From the NCBI GenBank assembly GCA_900541575.1, contig UQKO01000069.1, forward strand, positions 1 through 11,411: a stretch of 11,411 nt of DNA. Direction: 5' to 3'. Below are positions 1 to 6,122 of the stretch, in pieces (position 1 is the stretch's first letter; every line of letters begins with the position of its first letter). The notes under the pieces were generated by a model. The model ran no database searches. It saw only the letters and a list, made by a program, of their open reading frames with translations, and had not been told where the DNA came from. Source of the DNA: an uncultured Prevotella sp. Its GTDB lineage: Bacteria > Bacteroidota > Bacteroidia > Bacteroidales > Bacteroidaceae. The translations under genes were made by a program, and so were the position numbers.

Positions 1-488
1 TCATGAACCACACGTCCGTAATCAGGGAAGAAGGAACCATTCTTACGAGTAATATAGACCAACATGGAAGAAAATCCGCTCGTACCCGATGCCATGGTAT
101 AACCATCTTCATCTTTCGCACCATTGTTCCAAGCTTTCCATGAATTGGCCGAAACGGTACGTCCAGAATTACGGTGACAACTCTCGCAAGAGTAGCCTGC
201 ATAGACAGGACCAAGGCCACCCCCTTGGCCAGCACTACTCGTACGAGCATCCTTGTAAAGTCGGTCACCGCGGTTGAAACGAGTGCTATAAGCTCCGCTC
301 AACCAATCGGCATCAGAATCATAAGCAAAGGTCGACTGAGTAAAAACAGTCGAAATTCCTGCAGAGAGAGCATATCCGCTGGGCACATCGATATCGCTGG
401 CCGTGATACCATCGTCATCCTCGCATGAGGCTAACACCATGGTTCCCCCTAGCAGAAATGCGTATTTCAAAAAGTGTAAAACATTCAT
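1..488 (-). CDS. Di-heme oxidoreductase (DHOR/DUF1111) family lipoprotein, partial at its 3' end
   Basis: The first 162 codons are present and the rest lies beyond the window edge. The start is the ATG at 488. Residues 1-22 form a lipoprotein signal ending in VLASC, so Cys22 should be lipidated. The EDDD that follows resembles the acidic export signal of Bacteroidota surface lipoproteins. Around residues 70-110 is the DHOR hallmark: an RFNRGDRLYKD stretch, a Gly-rich GLGP segment, and then CESCH (101-105), a CxxCH c-type heme site followed by RNSGR. Family members are periplasmic or surface di-heme proteins, often called thiol oxidoreductases, and the natural substrate is unclear. They commonly sit beside imelysin genes, as here, where the imelysin gene ends 123 nt upstream. 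The second heme site would be in the missing part. I am confident of the family but not of the exact function. Confidence 0.88.
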   Translation of the reverse strand, partial: MNVLHFLKYAFLLGGTMVLASCEDDDGITASDIDVPSGYALSAGISTVFTQSTFAYDSDADWLSGAYSTRFNRGDRLYKDARTSSAGQGGGLGPVYAGYSCESCHRNSGRTVSANSWKAWNNGAKDEDGYTMASGTSGFSSMLVYITRKNGSFFPDYGRVVH

Positions 489-511
489 CTTTCAAAGGAT
501 AATGTGGAGTA

Positions 512-570
512 TACGCCAAAGAGCAAGACGGCTTTTTGTGTTATCAAGTGCCGACCTGCTCTATGGCGTA
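512..570 (-). other. Long intercistronic stem-loop between the imelysin and DHOR genes
   Basis: Arms 550-570 and 512-532 are complementary over 21 bp, with two T-T mismatches and one G-T pair. The loop is 17 nt. The outer arm reads TACGCCA-T-AGAGCA against TGCTCT-T-TGGCGTA. In the minus direction no T-run follows, so it is not a classical intrinsic terminator. It lies wholly in the 123-nt gap between the two lipoprotein genes. A role in RNA processing, differential stability or partial attenuation is inference. Confidence 0.6.
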
Positions 571-611
571 AGAAAGTGCATTATACCAAATCTTTGGCTA
601 TATGCATAAGA

Positions 612-1838
612 TTAGAAGTTGTGTGAAAGGAACTGTTTAGCAAAGCTTTCACCACCGTTATAGCTCACTGTCCAGTAATTATAAAGGTTGGAAGCATCTT
701 GCTTGAGCAAGTAGGCCACCTGCTTCATGTAGTTGCCCCAGCTACGAGCGTTGGTAGAATTGTATACAAGGTCGGCTGAAGAGCCTGATTCTGCCACATC
801 GTTGAGCGTACGAGCCTTACCATTGCGGAAGGTGAGGAACTCAAGTGTGTGGAAACCACGTACACCTTGCTTAGCTTCGATAGTCTCATCGTCGTCGCCA
901 TCGCTCCAGTCGAGGTTGTCGAAGTTACCAGAGTTGAGGATTGTAGCAATCTGATCCTGATCCAAGGGCCATGAGTCCATGTTGGGGTCGAGACCTTCAG
1001 AGTCTACTGGGCCAAAGAGGAAGGCTTCACTTGTTTCCCAAGGCTGACGAGCTTCGAGCCACGCCTGAGCTACATCCTTGAATGCAGCGTCTGAAGGATT
1101 AGCTTGGAAAGCCGATACGGCATCGTAGAGAGCCGCATTGCCATCGCGCAAAGCCTTGTAAGTGGGCAGTACTACGTTCTGTACGTAGTCGCTGATGATG
1201 GGATCGAGGTTGGCATCCTGATTGATAGAGCCCTTACCCTCGATGTAACCCTTGAGGTCGGTGATGACCTGCTTCAAGTTGCTGCAACGCTTCTGGGCTT
1301 CAAGAGCCTCAGCACAGTTAATATTATTACGGAAAGGATCGGGAATAGCCCAAATAGCATTGGCTGCCTTATCGATAGCTTCCTTCACCTTCTGGTCCAT
1401 CTGCGGACGCTTGCTTGCAATCAGAGCAGAAAGTGAATTATCGGCAACGCTTCCGTCGAGCGAGCCATAGTAGGCATTACGGATAGAGTAGATATTATTG
1501 CGGTAGTCCTCACGTGAATGGTAGCTATACCATGACTCTACAGCGTAGAGTGCCTTTTCCTGCTGTCCGCTATTGTAGAGGTTGAGAGGCTCACCAATCT
1601 TCGATTCGCCCACCTCGTTGGCAATATCAATACAGCCATCTAGAATCTGCTCAACACACTTAAATGCTTCTCCTGCGCTACGATTATCGTCGGCCGAAGC
1701 CACGTCGTCACCATAATCGAAGGGATTCTCCTTTTCTACCGTAATAGGATCATCGCTGCTACACGAAGTGAGACCTACTGGAGCAGTAGTGGCAAGTCCC
1801 AAAGCGAAAAGGGACATCATGAGATAATTCTTTTTCAT
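612..1838 (-). CDS. Imelysin-family (peptidase M75-like) surface lipoprotein
   Basis: A 408-residue protein, a usual length for Bacteroidota imelysin-like proteins. Residues 1-26 are a lipoprotein signal ending in LTSC (Cys26). The SSDD that follows fits a surface-export signal. The mature part is largely helical. It contains the family's conserved segment at about 260-278 (W-L-E-A-R-Q-P-W-E-T-S-E-A-F-L-F-G-P) and the GxHxxE signature as GFHTLE (Gly328, His330, Glu333). Imelysins were once called insulin-cleaving peptidases. Iron-regulated members (IrpA, EfeO-like) tie the fold to iron binding and uptake, and peptidase activity is doubtful for many. It lies 72 nt downstream of the porin gene and 123 nt upstream of the DHOR gene on the same strand, so all three are probably cotranscribed. 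I infer a role in iron or metal acquisition at the cell surface. The ligand is unknown. Confidence 0.9.
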   Translation of the reverse strand: MKKNYLMMSLFALGLATTAPVGLTSCSSDDPITVEKENPFDYGDDVASADDNRSAGEAFKCVEQILDGCIDIANEVGESKIGEPLNLYNSGQQEKALYAVESWYSYHSREDYRNNIYSIRNAYYGSLDGSVADNSLSALIASKRPQMDQKVKEAIDKAANAIWAIPDPFRNNINCAEALEAQKRCSNLKQVITDLKGYIEGKGSINQDANLDPIISDYVQNVVLPTYKALRDGNAALYDAVSAFQANPSDAAFKDVAQAWLEARQPWETSEAFLFGPVDSEGLDPNMDSWPLDQDQIATILNSGNFDNLDWSDGDDDETIEAKQGVRGFHTLEFLTFRNGKARTLNDVAESGSSADLVYNSTNARSWGNYMKQVAYLLKQDASNLYNYWTVSYNGGESFAKQFLSHNF

Positions 1839-1910
1839 TGTCTTGAATAGTTTATATAGTTTATTTGTATTCGATAGTTTGCTTAGCTTTTGAACTCTTC
1901 AGCCCGTGGC

Positions 1911-3302
1911 TTAGCGCTTGGTGAACCATCCTACGTAGGCCACACCGATAGAGAACTCATTCTCGTGGTTGTACTGATTAGAGCCAACGGGCTTGGCCGT
2001 GCCTATATGTCGTGTGGTATAGTCGAGTTTCACCACGAGGTTAGGCAGTGCATACCAGTTGATACCAGCCGTCCATTTGCACACCTGCATACGCTTATCC
2101 ATCACGTCCTTATCGCCCTTTTCCTGCGGATTATAGTAGTCGTATCTTGCGAAAGGATAGAGCACGGGTACTTTCGGATTATTGAAGAAAGCACTCACGT
2201 TGATACCAACCTCAGCGCCATAGCAGAGTGCGTTCTTGGCGGTCACACGGAACTTTCCGCTGGGATAGCTATTCGTAGAACGGCTGGAGTTGACAGCACT
2301 GATGCCCGAAGCATTGTCAAGATCGCCCCAGATGAAGTTGCCTCGTGCAGTCACGTAGCGATTGCGATACTGTGCATCGGCCGAGATTATCTTAAGAGCA
2401 GAACGTCCCACAGTGGAGTATTTCCATGGCTTATCTGCATTCTTCGTCACATCGTGGCAATAGTAACCCGACACGCCAACGCGCAAGCCCGGCACACCTG
2501 TATAATTAATGCGTGCTGCATAGCCCGGTGATGAGAAGTTGTCGGTCTCGAAGATGCCTTGCTTACCGCCAGCCACCCAGTTGTCGCGGCCAAAGCCATC
2601 GGGGTTCAAACCTGCCACAGCCATGGCTTCATAGTCGAAGCTTGCATAGCCCTTGCCGAAGCTACCGAAGATGGATACACCCGTTTCGTGCCAAGTAGAA
2701 GGCAGAATGGTGGTTTCACCCTCGGGGCGAGAAGTACCAAAGAAGTTGATAGGCTCGTGATGAGAGTTGGTCAGTCCGACAGGTACGATCATATGACCTG
2801 CACGGATGTTGAAAGCGGGGTGGATCAAACGAGTCACGTGGAACTGTTCCAAAGCTACTTCACCCCCCTTCTCTACTTCATATTCATATTCCAAGTTCTC
2901 CGTAGGCTCAAGCTCTTGGGCAAAACCCACACCGCCTGCTTCGAATTCGATCTCAGCACCGAGCACCCACTTGGGAGTAAACTTATAATCGAAGGCAAAC
3001 ACAAAACGCGGGATGGAGATGCGGCTGCGGTGCTCCTTCGTATTTCCTGTTGAAGTACCATTAAAGCGATTGTAGCCATAGTCCATAAAGTTGGCCACCA
3101 TTTCGCCATAACCGCCAAAGCGGAATTTCTGATAGTCCTCGTCGGCTGTAACGGCCTTGAGTTTCTTTTCACTCTTAGCGGTAGCGGTCGTAGCAACTTG
3201 CGTATTCACGCTGTCGACCTTTACCTCCGTCTGTACGTCAGTGGCCATTGCGTGAGCTGCTGTGAGAGCGCCAAGGGTAAGCAATGCAATTTTCGATTTC
3301 AT
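1911..3302 (-). CDS. Outer-membrane porin-like beta-barrel protein
   Basis: A 463-residue protein with a clear Sec signal peptide (MKSKIALLTLGALTAAHAMA). A Thr/Val/Lys-rich linker of about 30 residues comes next. From about residue 50 there are alternating aromatic and polar strands typical of an outer-membrane barrel, starting at FRFGGYGEMVANF and ending with FSIGVAYVGWF close to the C terminus. The pattern resembles the OprO/OprP-like porins of Bacteroidota rather than TonB receptors: there is no plug domain and the length is under 500 residues. It is the first of three minus-strand genes and is followed after 72 nt by the imelysin lipoprotein gene. It may supply the outer-membrane channel of the putative iron-handling module, which is inference from context. 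I see no clean TAnnTTTG box in the roughly 290-nt leader. The substrate cannot be read from the sequence. Confidence 0.8.
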   Translation of the reverse strand: MKSKIALLTLGALTAAHAMATDVQTEVKVDSVNTQVATTATAKSEKKLKAVTADEDYQKFRFGGYGEMVANFMDYGYNRFNGTSTGNTKEHRSRISIPRFVFAFDYKFTPKWVLGAEIEFEAGGVGFAQELEPTENLEYEYEVEKGGEVALEQFHVTRLIHPAFNIRAGHMIVPVGLTNSHHEPINFFGTSRPEGETTILPSTWHETGVSIFGSFGKGYASFDYEAMAVAGLNPDGFGRDNWVAGGKQGIFETDNFSSPGYAARINYTGVPGLRVGVSGYYCHDVTKNADKPWKYSTVGRSALKIISADAQYRNRYVTARGNFIWGDLDNASGISAVNSSRSTNSYPSGKFRVTAKNALCYGAEVGINVSAFFNNPKVPVLYPFARYDYYNPQEKGDKDVMDKRMQVCKWTAGINWYALPNLVVKLDYTTRHIGTAKPVGSNQYNHENEFSIGVAYVGWFTKR

Positions 3303-3594
3303 TCTTTATTCTATTTGTATTTGTGTCGGTTGGAGTGATTCGTGTGAATGAGCAGAAGGAGAAAAACGGGTTCACGAGCATCCGGAAGCGGAAGTGTGAA
3401 TAAAGAATGAAGCGGTGATTCCCGTGTGAGAATCTGGCAGCCGAACGCGCGATGATTCAATAGCATCTCTCATCTCCTTTTATGCAATGTGAGCCTTAGT
3501 GTGTTGACGAGATTGTTCGAGCTTTCTGATCCGATTCGGTCTGTGCGCTGTCCCCACATCAGGACATCCGGCGTCGCAAACCCGTTATTTTCTT
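3303..3594 (-). other. Long 5' leader of the porin gene with short upstream ORFs
   Basis: About 290 nt without an established gene. Reading toward the porin, an AAGGAG motif abuts an ATG at 3473, which opens a 33-codon frame ending at 3372. A second ATG at 3466, spaced 7 nt from the AAGGAG, opens a 51-codon frame that stops at 3311, only 8 nt before the porin ATG. The stretch 3418-3435 forms a small hairpin (GATTC and GAATC arms, 8-nt loop). I recognised no named riboswitch and no good promoter box. Leader peptides or a structured RNA are possible but unproven. Confidence 0.35.
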
Positions 3595-3841
3595 GGAAAG
3601 TTTGGAGTTTTTAGGTTATGAGGTTATAGGGAAGTTTGAAGTTTTTAGGTTATGAGGTTATAGGGAAGTTTGAAGTTTTTAGGTTATGAGGTTATAAAGT
3701 TACTTTTACTTGCAAGAAGCATAACGAGTATCGGTTACTTTATAACCTTGTAACCTGAAAACTCTAAACTCTCTTATAACCTTGTAACCTTAAAACTCAA
3801 AACTCCCTTATGACCTTGTAACCTTAAAACTCTAAACTTTC
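3595..3841. repeat. Large palindromic repeat: three 34-bp units, 43-bp spacer, three inverted units
   Basis: The left arm has three tandem 34-bp units (3595-3628, 3629-3662, 3663-3696), each built around AGGTTATGAGGTTATA after an AGTTTT-like part. The right arm has three inverted units (3740-3773, 3774-3807, 3808-3841) carrying TTATAACCTTGTAACC. The 43-bp spacer is 3697-3739, and pairing runs a few bases into it (AAAGT against ACTTT). A single-unit relative with nearly the same spacer length lies at 9577-9681, so this is a dispersed family. The last unit overlaps the end of the small gene at 3824. Transcribed, it could fold into a stem of about 100 bp and may act as a terminator. It resembles REP/BIME or MITE-like elements. 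No transposase is present here. Confidence 0.9.
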
Positions 3842-4072
3842 CTTGCTCTTCTTCTGTTTCTTCTGCTTCGTAGTCTTCTTTTTCTTCTCCTTCTTGGGAG
3901 TAGATTCCTTTTTAGCAGGCGTGGCGGGAGGTGTGGCACAAGTTATGGCATCTACCTCTGTGGGAGCATCAGCTGTTGTCACCGTAGTGGCTGCTAATGG
4001 GAGAATACCCATGACGGCTGTTAGCGAAACACCGAGAAGCATGGATTGAAGTAAATATTTCATCACACTCAT
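3824..4072 (-). CDS. Small exported protein with a Lys-rich tail (82 aa, unknown function)
   Basis: I do not recognise this family. Residues 4-30 (MKYLLQSMLLGVSLTAVMGI...) form a hydrophobic signal peptide or signal anchor. A short Thr/Ala-rich segment with one Cys follows (about residue 45), then a very basic low-complexity tail from about residue 54 with several KKEKKKK-like runs. The start may be ATG 4072 or the in-frame ATG at 4063. A promoter with TTG, 20 bp and TAACTTTG ends 18 nt upstream of ATG 4072, which supports a real gene. The final residues KESLEF and the stop codon lie inside the outermost unit of the palindromic repeat (3808-3841), so the end of the protein seems to come from repeat DNA. 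The basic tail might bind polyanions such as nucleic acid or cell-surface polymers, which is a guess. It is divergent from the hemerythrin-LuxR regulator. Confidence 0.6.
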   Translation of the reverse strand: MSVMKYLLQSMLLGVSLTAVMGILPLAATTVTTADAPTEVDAITCATPPATPAKKESTPKKEKKKKTTKQKKQKKSKESLEF

Positions 4073-4090
4073 TGTTTAATTTTTCGAGTG

Positions 4091-4121
4091 CAAAGTTACG
4101 AGGTGTGAAAGGGGTAGGCAA
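4091..4121 (-). promoter_or_regulatory. Bacteroidota-type promoter of the small exported protein gene
   Basis: On the minus strand, TTG (4121-4119), a 20-bp gap and TAACTTTG (4098-4091) match the TTTG / TAnnTTTG consensus of the primary sigma factor. Transcription would begin near 4084, giving a very short leader before ATG 4072 or 4063. Confidence 0.7.
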
Positions 4122-4211
4122 TCACTCTTTTTTAGCAAATATGGTAGGCAGCGGTTAAGTCACTGAAGCCTATTCTACCCAAGAGAAAATCAAAATACCC
4201 ACATATGGGTA
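4113..4211. promoter_or_regulatory. Phased short repeats in the divergent promoter region
   Basis: TACCCA occurs at 4176-4181 and 4196-4201, and its inverse TGGGTA at 4206-4211. The last two form a dyad, TACCCA-CATA-TGGGTA. Spacings are 20 and 10 bp, whole turns of the helix. GGTAGGCA occurs at 4113-4120 and 4143-4150, exactly 30 bp apart, and the first copy overlaps the minus-strand promoter. The dyad sits just upstream of the plus-strand TAAATTTG box, which has no good -33 partner, as expected for an activated promoter. Which protein binds is unknown. The adjacent LuxR-type regulator is an obvious candidate. Confidence 0.45.
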
Positions 4212-4233
4212 CTCCACTTTGTGGCAAAACTTG

Positions 4234-4241
4234 TAAATTTG
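4234..4241 (+). promoter_or_regulatory. Putative -7 box of the hemerythrin-LuxR gene
   Basis: TAAATTTG matches TAnnTTTG exactly. There is no TTTG 19-21 bp upstream; the nearest (4218-4221) is only 12 bp away. This would place the start near 4248 and leave a leader of about 95 nt before ATG 4342. The weak -33 region suggests dependence on an activator. Confidence 0.5.
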
Positions 4242-4341
4242 CAACGCGTACGATAGAGCCCCCACGCTACACTTTCATGGGGAAACACAAAAGCGGCTCT
4301 TCTTTACGAACTCTATATTTCTACTTAACTCCACGCTAAAA

Positions 4342-5295
4342 ATGGTATACAACGGCATATACAAGGACTCCGACCACATGTGCGACGTCATCTGCGACGA
4401 GCCCTCTCTACTACAGATGCTTTCGCGCTTCGGCATTCCCCTCGGCGTGGGCGACCAGACGGTGCGTCAAGTCTGCGAAGCCCACGGAGTGGACACCGCC
4501 ACATTCCTTTCTGTGGCCAATTTTATCAAACGCGGCGCTCGGGGCGCTGCCGACAGCATCGACAAAGTATCTGTGGCCTGTCTCACAGAGTATCTGAAGC
4601 AAGCTCATACTTACTTCCTCGATTTCCAACTTCCCGCTATTCGCCGCAAACTGCTTGAAGCACTCGACTGCTCACAACCAGGCGAAGTTTCCTACCTCAT
4701 TTTGAAGTTCTACGACGACTATATGGCCGAAGTGCGCAAACACATGCAACACGAAAATCGAAAAGTGTTTGGCTACGTAGAACAGCTACTGCAAGGTCGC
4801 CGCACAAGTGAATATACTATCTCACAGTTTGCCCGAGGCCACAATAGCATTGACGTGAAGTTGCAAGAGCTAAAGAACATCATCATTAAATACTATGCAC
4901 CCACAGAGCAAGCCGAATTGCTCAACAATGTGCTCTACGACATCTTCACCTGCGAAAAGGATTTGCGCATCCACTGCCAGGTGGAGGACGATATATTCGT
5001 TCCTGCCGTAGAAATCCTAGAAGAAAAGGTCGGCATACAAGAGGAGCCTACTGTGAAAGAAGAAGCTACACGCACAGAAGACACACTCTCCGATCGCGAA
5101 CGCGAAATTGTACATTGCGTAGTGTGCGGTTTGTCCAACAAGCAAATAGCCGAACAACTCTTCATCTCGCTCAACACCGTGCTCACTCACCGCAAGAACA
5201 TTGCTCGCAAGCTCAATATTCACTCAGTAGCAGGTCTCACCATCTACGCCATCGTCAACAAGATTGTAAACATTGACGAACTACAGAATAAATAG
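4342..5295 (+). CDS. RIC/YtfE-like hemerythrin domain fused to a LuxR-type HTH regulator
   Basis: 317 residues with three parts. Residues about 20-62 resemble the ScdA/YtfE N-terminal domain (LSRFGIPLGVGDQTVRQVCE), but the usual Cys-Cys-Gly-Gly is replaced by PLGVG. Residues about 80-230 carry a hemerythrin-like helical bundle with candidate iron ligands His89, His134, Glu138, His167, His211 and Glu215. Their spacing (45, 4, 29, 44, 4) closely follows the ligand spacing I recall for E. coli YtfE. One further His of that set seems replaced, perhaps by Cys110. Residues 249-310 are a GerE/LuxR helix-turn-helix (LSDREREIVHCVVCGLSNKQ, then ISLNTVLTHRKNIARKL). Family knowledge suggests a di-iron sensor of NO, oxygen or redox state driving transcription. 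It is divergent from the small exported protein and probably monocistronic, with an inverted repeat downstream. The domain reading is firm; the signal and target genes are inferred. Confidence 0.88.
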   Translation: MVYNGIYKDSDHMCDVICDEPSLLQMLSRFGIPLGVGDQTVRQVCEAHGVDTATFLSVANFIKRGARGAADSIDKVSVACLTEYLKQAHTYFLDFQLPAIRRKLLEALDCSQPGEVSYLILKFYDDYMAEVRKHMQHENRKVFGYVEQLLQGRRTSEYTISQFARGHNSIDVKLQELKNIIIKYYAPTEQAELLNNVLYDIFTCEKDLRIHCQVEDDIFVPAVEILEEKVGIQEEPTVKEEATRTEDTLSDREREIVHCVVCGLSNKQIAEQLFISLNTVLTHRKNIARKLNIHSVAGLTIYAIVNKIVNIDELQNK

Positions 5296-5349
5296 GCTGC
5301 ACGTTGAAATCAGCGTAAAAAACGATACTAGACATAAAGCATAGAAAAT

Positions 5350-5400
5350 AGCAAAGGCGGATACGCAAGAATATAATCATCTTACGTATCCGCCTTTGCT
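5350..5400 (+). terminator. Perfect 16-bp inverted repeat, probable terminator
   Basis: AGCAAAGGCGGATACG (5350-5365) and CGTATCCGCCTTTGCT (5385-5400) pair perfectly around a 19-nt loop, 54 nt after the regulator's stop codon. No T-run follows in the plus direction. In the minus direction TATTTTCTAT follows. Its placement fits the end of the regulator transcript, although the loop is long for an intrinsic terminator. Confidence 0.6.
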
Positions 5401-5503
5401 GCGCATACACAAATCTTTGACTGGCAAGATTCAAGAATAGAGTATAAATTTAAAAATAATAGATCTGAGATTAAACTCTTCTTATACTCGCCGCTCACTG
5501 GCG

Positions 5504-5701
5504 ATGCTCTATTTCCCTGATTGTGAACCACGCAATGCGGTAAGACGACTGACGGGAATGATTAAGCGATGCACAGATCTTTACGAACAGCTGACCCGCT
5601 GCTCTTCGTTCGACAAAAGACAAAATCTTACGATTCGTGAAACTCGCCTCATCGTGGATTATTTAGGCCTTCCAGAAGGTTGTTTTGACGATGAAGATTA
5701 A
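5504..5701 (+). CDS. DUF4248-like small protein, N terminus apparently lost or started at a non-AUG codon
   Basis: 65 codons from the first ATG. The sequence (LYFPDCEPRNAVRRLTGMIK, later LTIRETRLIVDYLGLPEG) fits DUF4248 as I remember it: LYFP, then P..A..RL..WI, then a final FTP..V..IV..LGEP. DUF4248 proteins are short, of unknown function, and nearly confined to Bacteroidales. Family members usually have about 15 more residues at the front ending in ELA-LYFP. Here the same frame is open back to 5441 and encodes YTRRSLA directly before the ATG, so the similarity continues upstream with no ATG, GTG or TTG. Either translation starts at 5504 and gives a shortened protein, uses a rare start (ATA at 5444, 5456 or 5459, or CTG at 5465), or the gene is decaying. 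A small hairpin (CGCC / GGCG) directly precedes the ATG. The acidic tail GCFDDED is extra. Confidence 0.6.
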   Translation: MLYFPDCEPRNAVRRLTGMIKRCTDLYEQLTRCSSFDKRQNLTIRETRLIVDYLGLPEGCFDDED

Positions 5702-5727
5702 GCTGTTTCTACGACCTAAATCTTAGT

Positions 5728-5819
5728 ACTCTAACGATGAAGACCGATAGGTGCTAACGATGAAGACTATTAGGTGCTAACGATGAAGACCGTTAGACTC
5801 TATGGATGAAGACCGATAG
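5728..5819. repeat. Four tandem 23-bp repeats
   Basis: Units at 5728-5750, 5751-5773, 5774-5796 and 5797-5819 share CTAACGATGAAGACCGATAG with few changes. Units 1 and 4 begin ACTCT, units 2 and 3 GTGCT. Each contains an imperfect dyad, perfect in unit 3 (CTAACG, 8 bp, CGTTAG). There are no spacers, so it is not a CRISPR array. Each unit also holds an ATG, and the stop of one micro-ORF lies 2 nt before the next ATG for the first units. Confidence 0.9.
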
Positions 5820-6091
5820 GATAGACTGATTTTGAACGCATAACAAGGTGATTTTGCCTCGCGCGCGCGTGTATTTATATAGGTGTGGTGTGTGCTTAAA
5901 ATGGAGGAACTTTACCTCTTTCATCCTTAGCATTTTCTTATTTCATTTGAGTCTGCTAATTTAAGGATTTAAGCAAAATTTATCCACCATTGGATGAAAA
6001 TAGGAGCGGTCATGCTACGAGTGCAGAATGATTATTCGCACGCTGATTCTTAGGAACCAAGTAAGAGTTTTAGTTTTTTATAATATTTCGT

Positions 6092-6122
6092 TTTGCGCTT
6101 CCCCAGGGTTACACTACCTTTG
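6092..6122 (+). promoter_or_regulatory. Promoter of the rsfS-ftsH-cdsA operon
   Basis: TTTG (6092-6095), 19 bp and TACCTTTG (6115-6122) is an excellent match to the Bacteroidota consensus. The start would be near 6129, about 100 nt before the rsfS ATG. A second TAnnTTTG box, TATTTTTG at 6175-6182, lacks a good -33 partner and may be a weaker second promoter. Confidence 0.75.

Noticed and set aside
612..3302. Plus-strand open frames antisense to the imelysin and porin genes
   Set aside because: They have no family features and lie entirely opposite well-supported genes.
3549..3566. Hairpin TGTCC / GGACA as a riboswitch or terminator
   Set aside because: Only 5 bp pair and no known riboswitch core was recognised.
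5728..5819. CRISPR array
   Set aside because: The units abut with no unique spacers and no cas genes are nearby.
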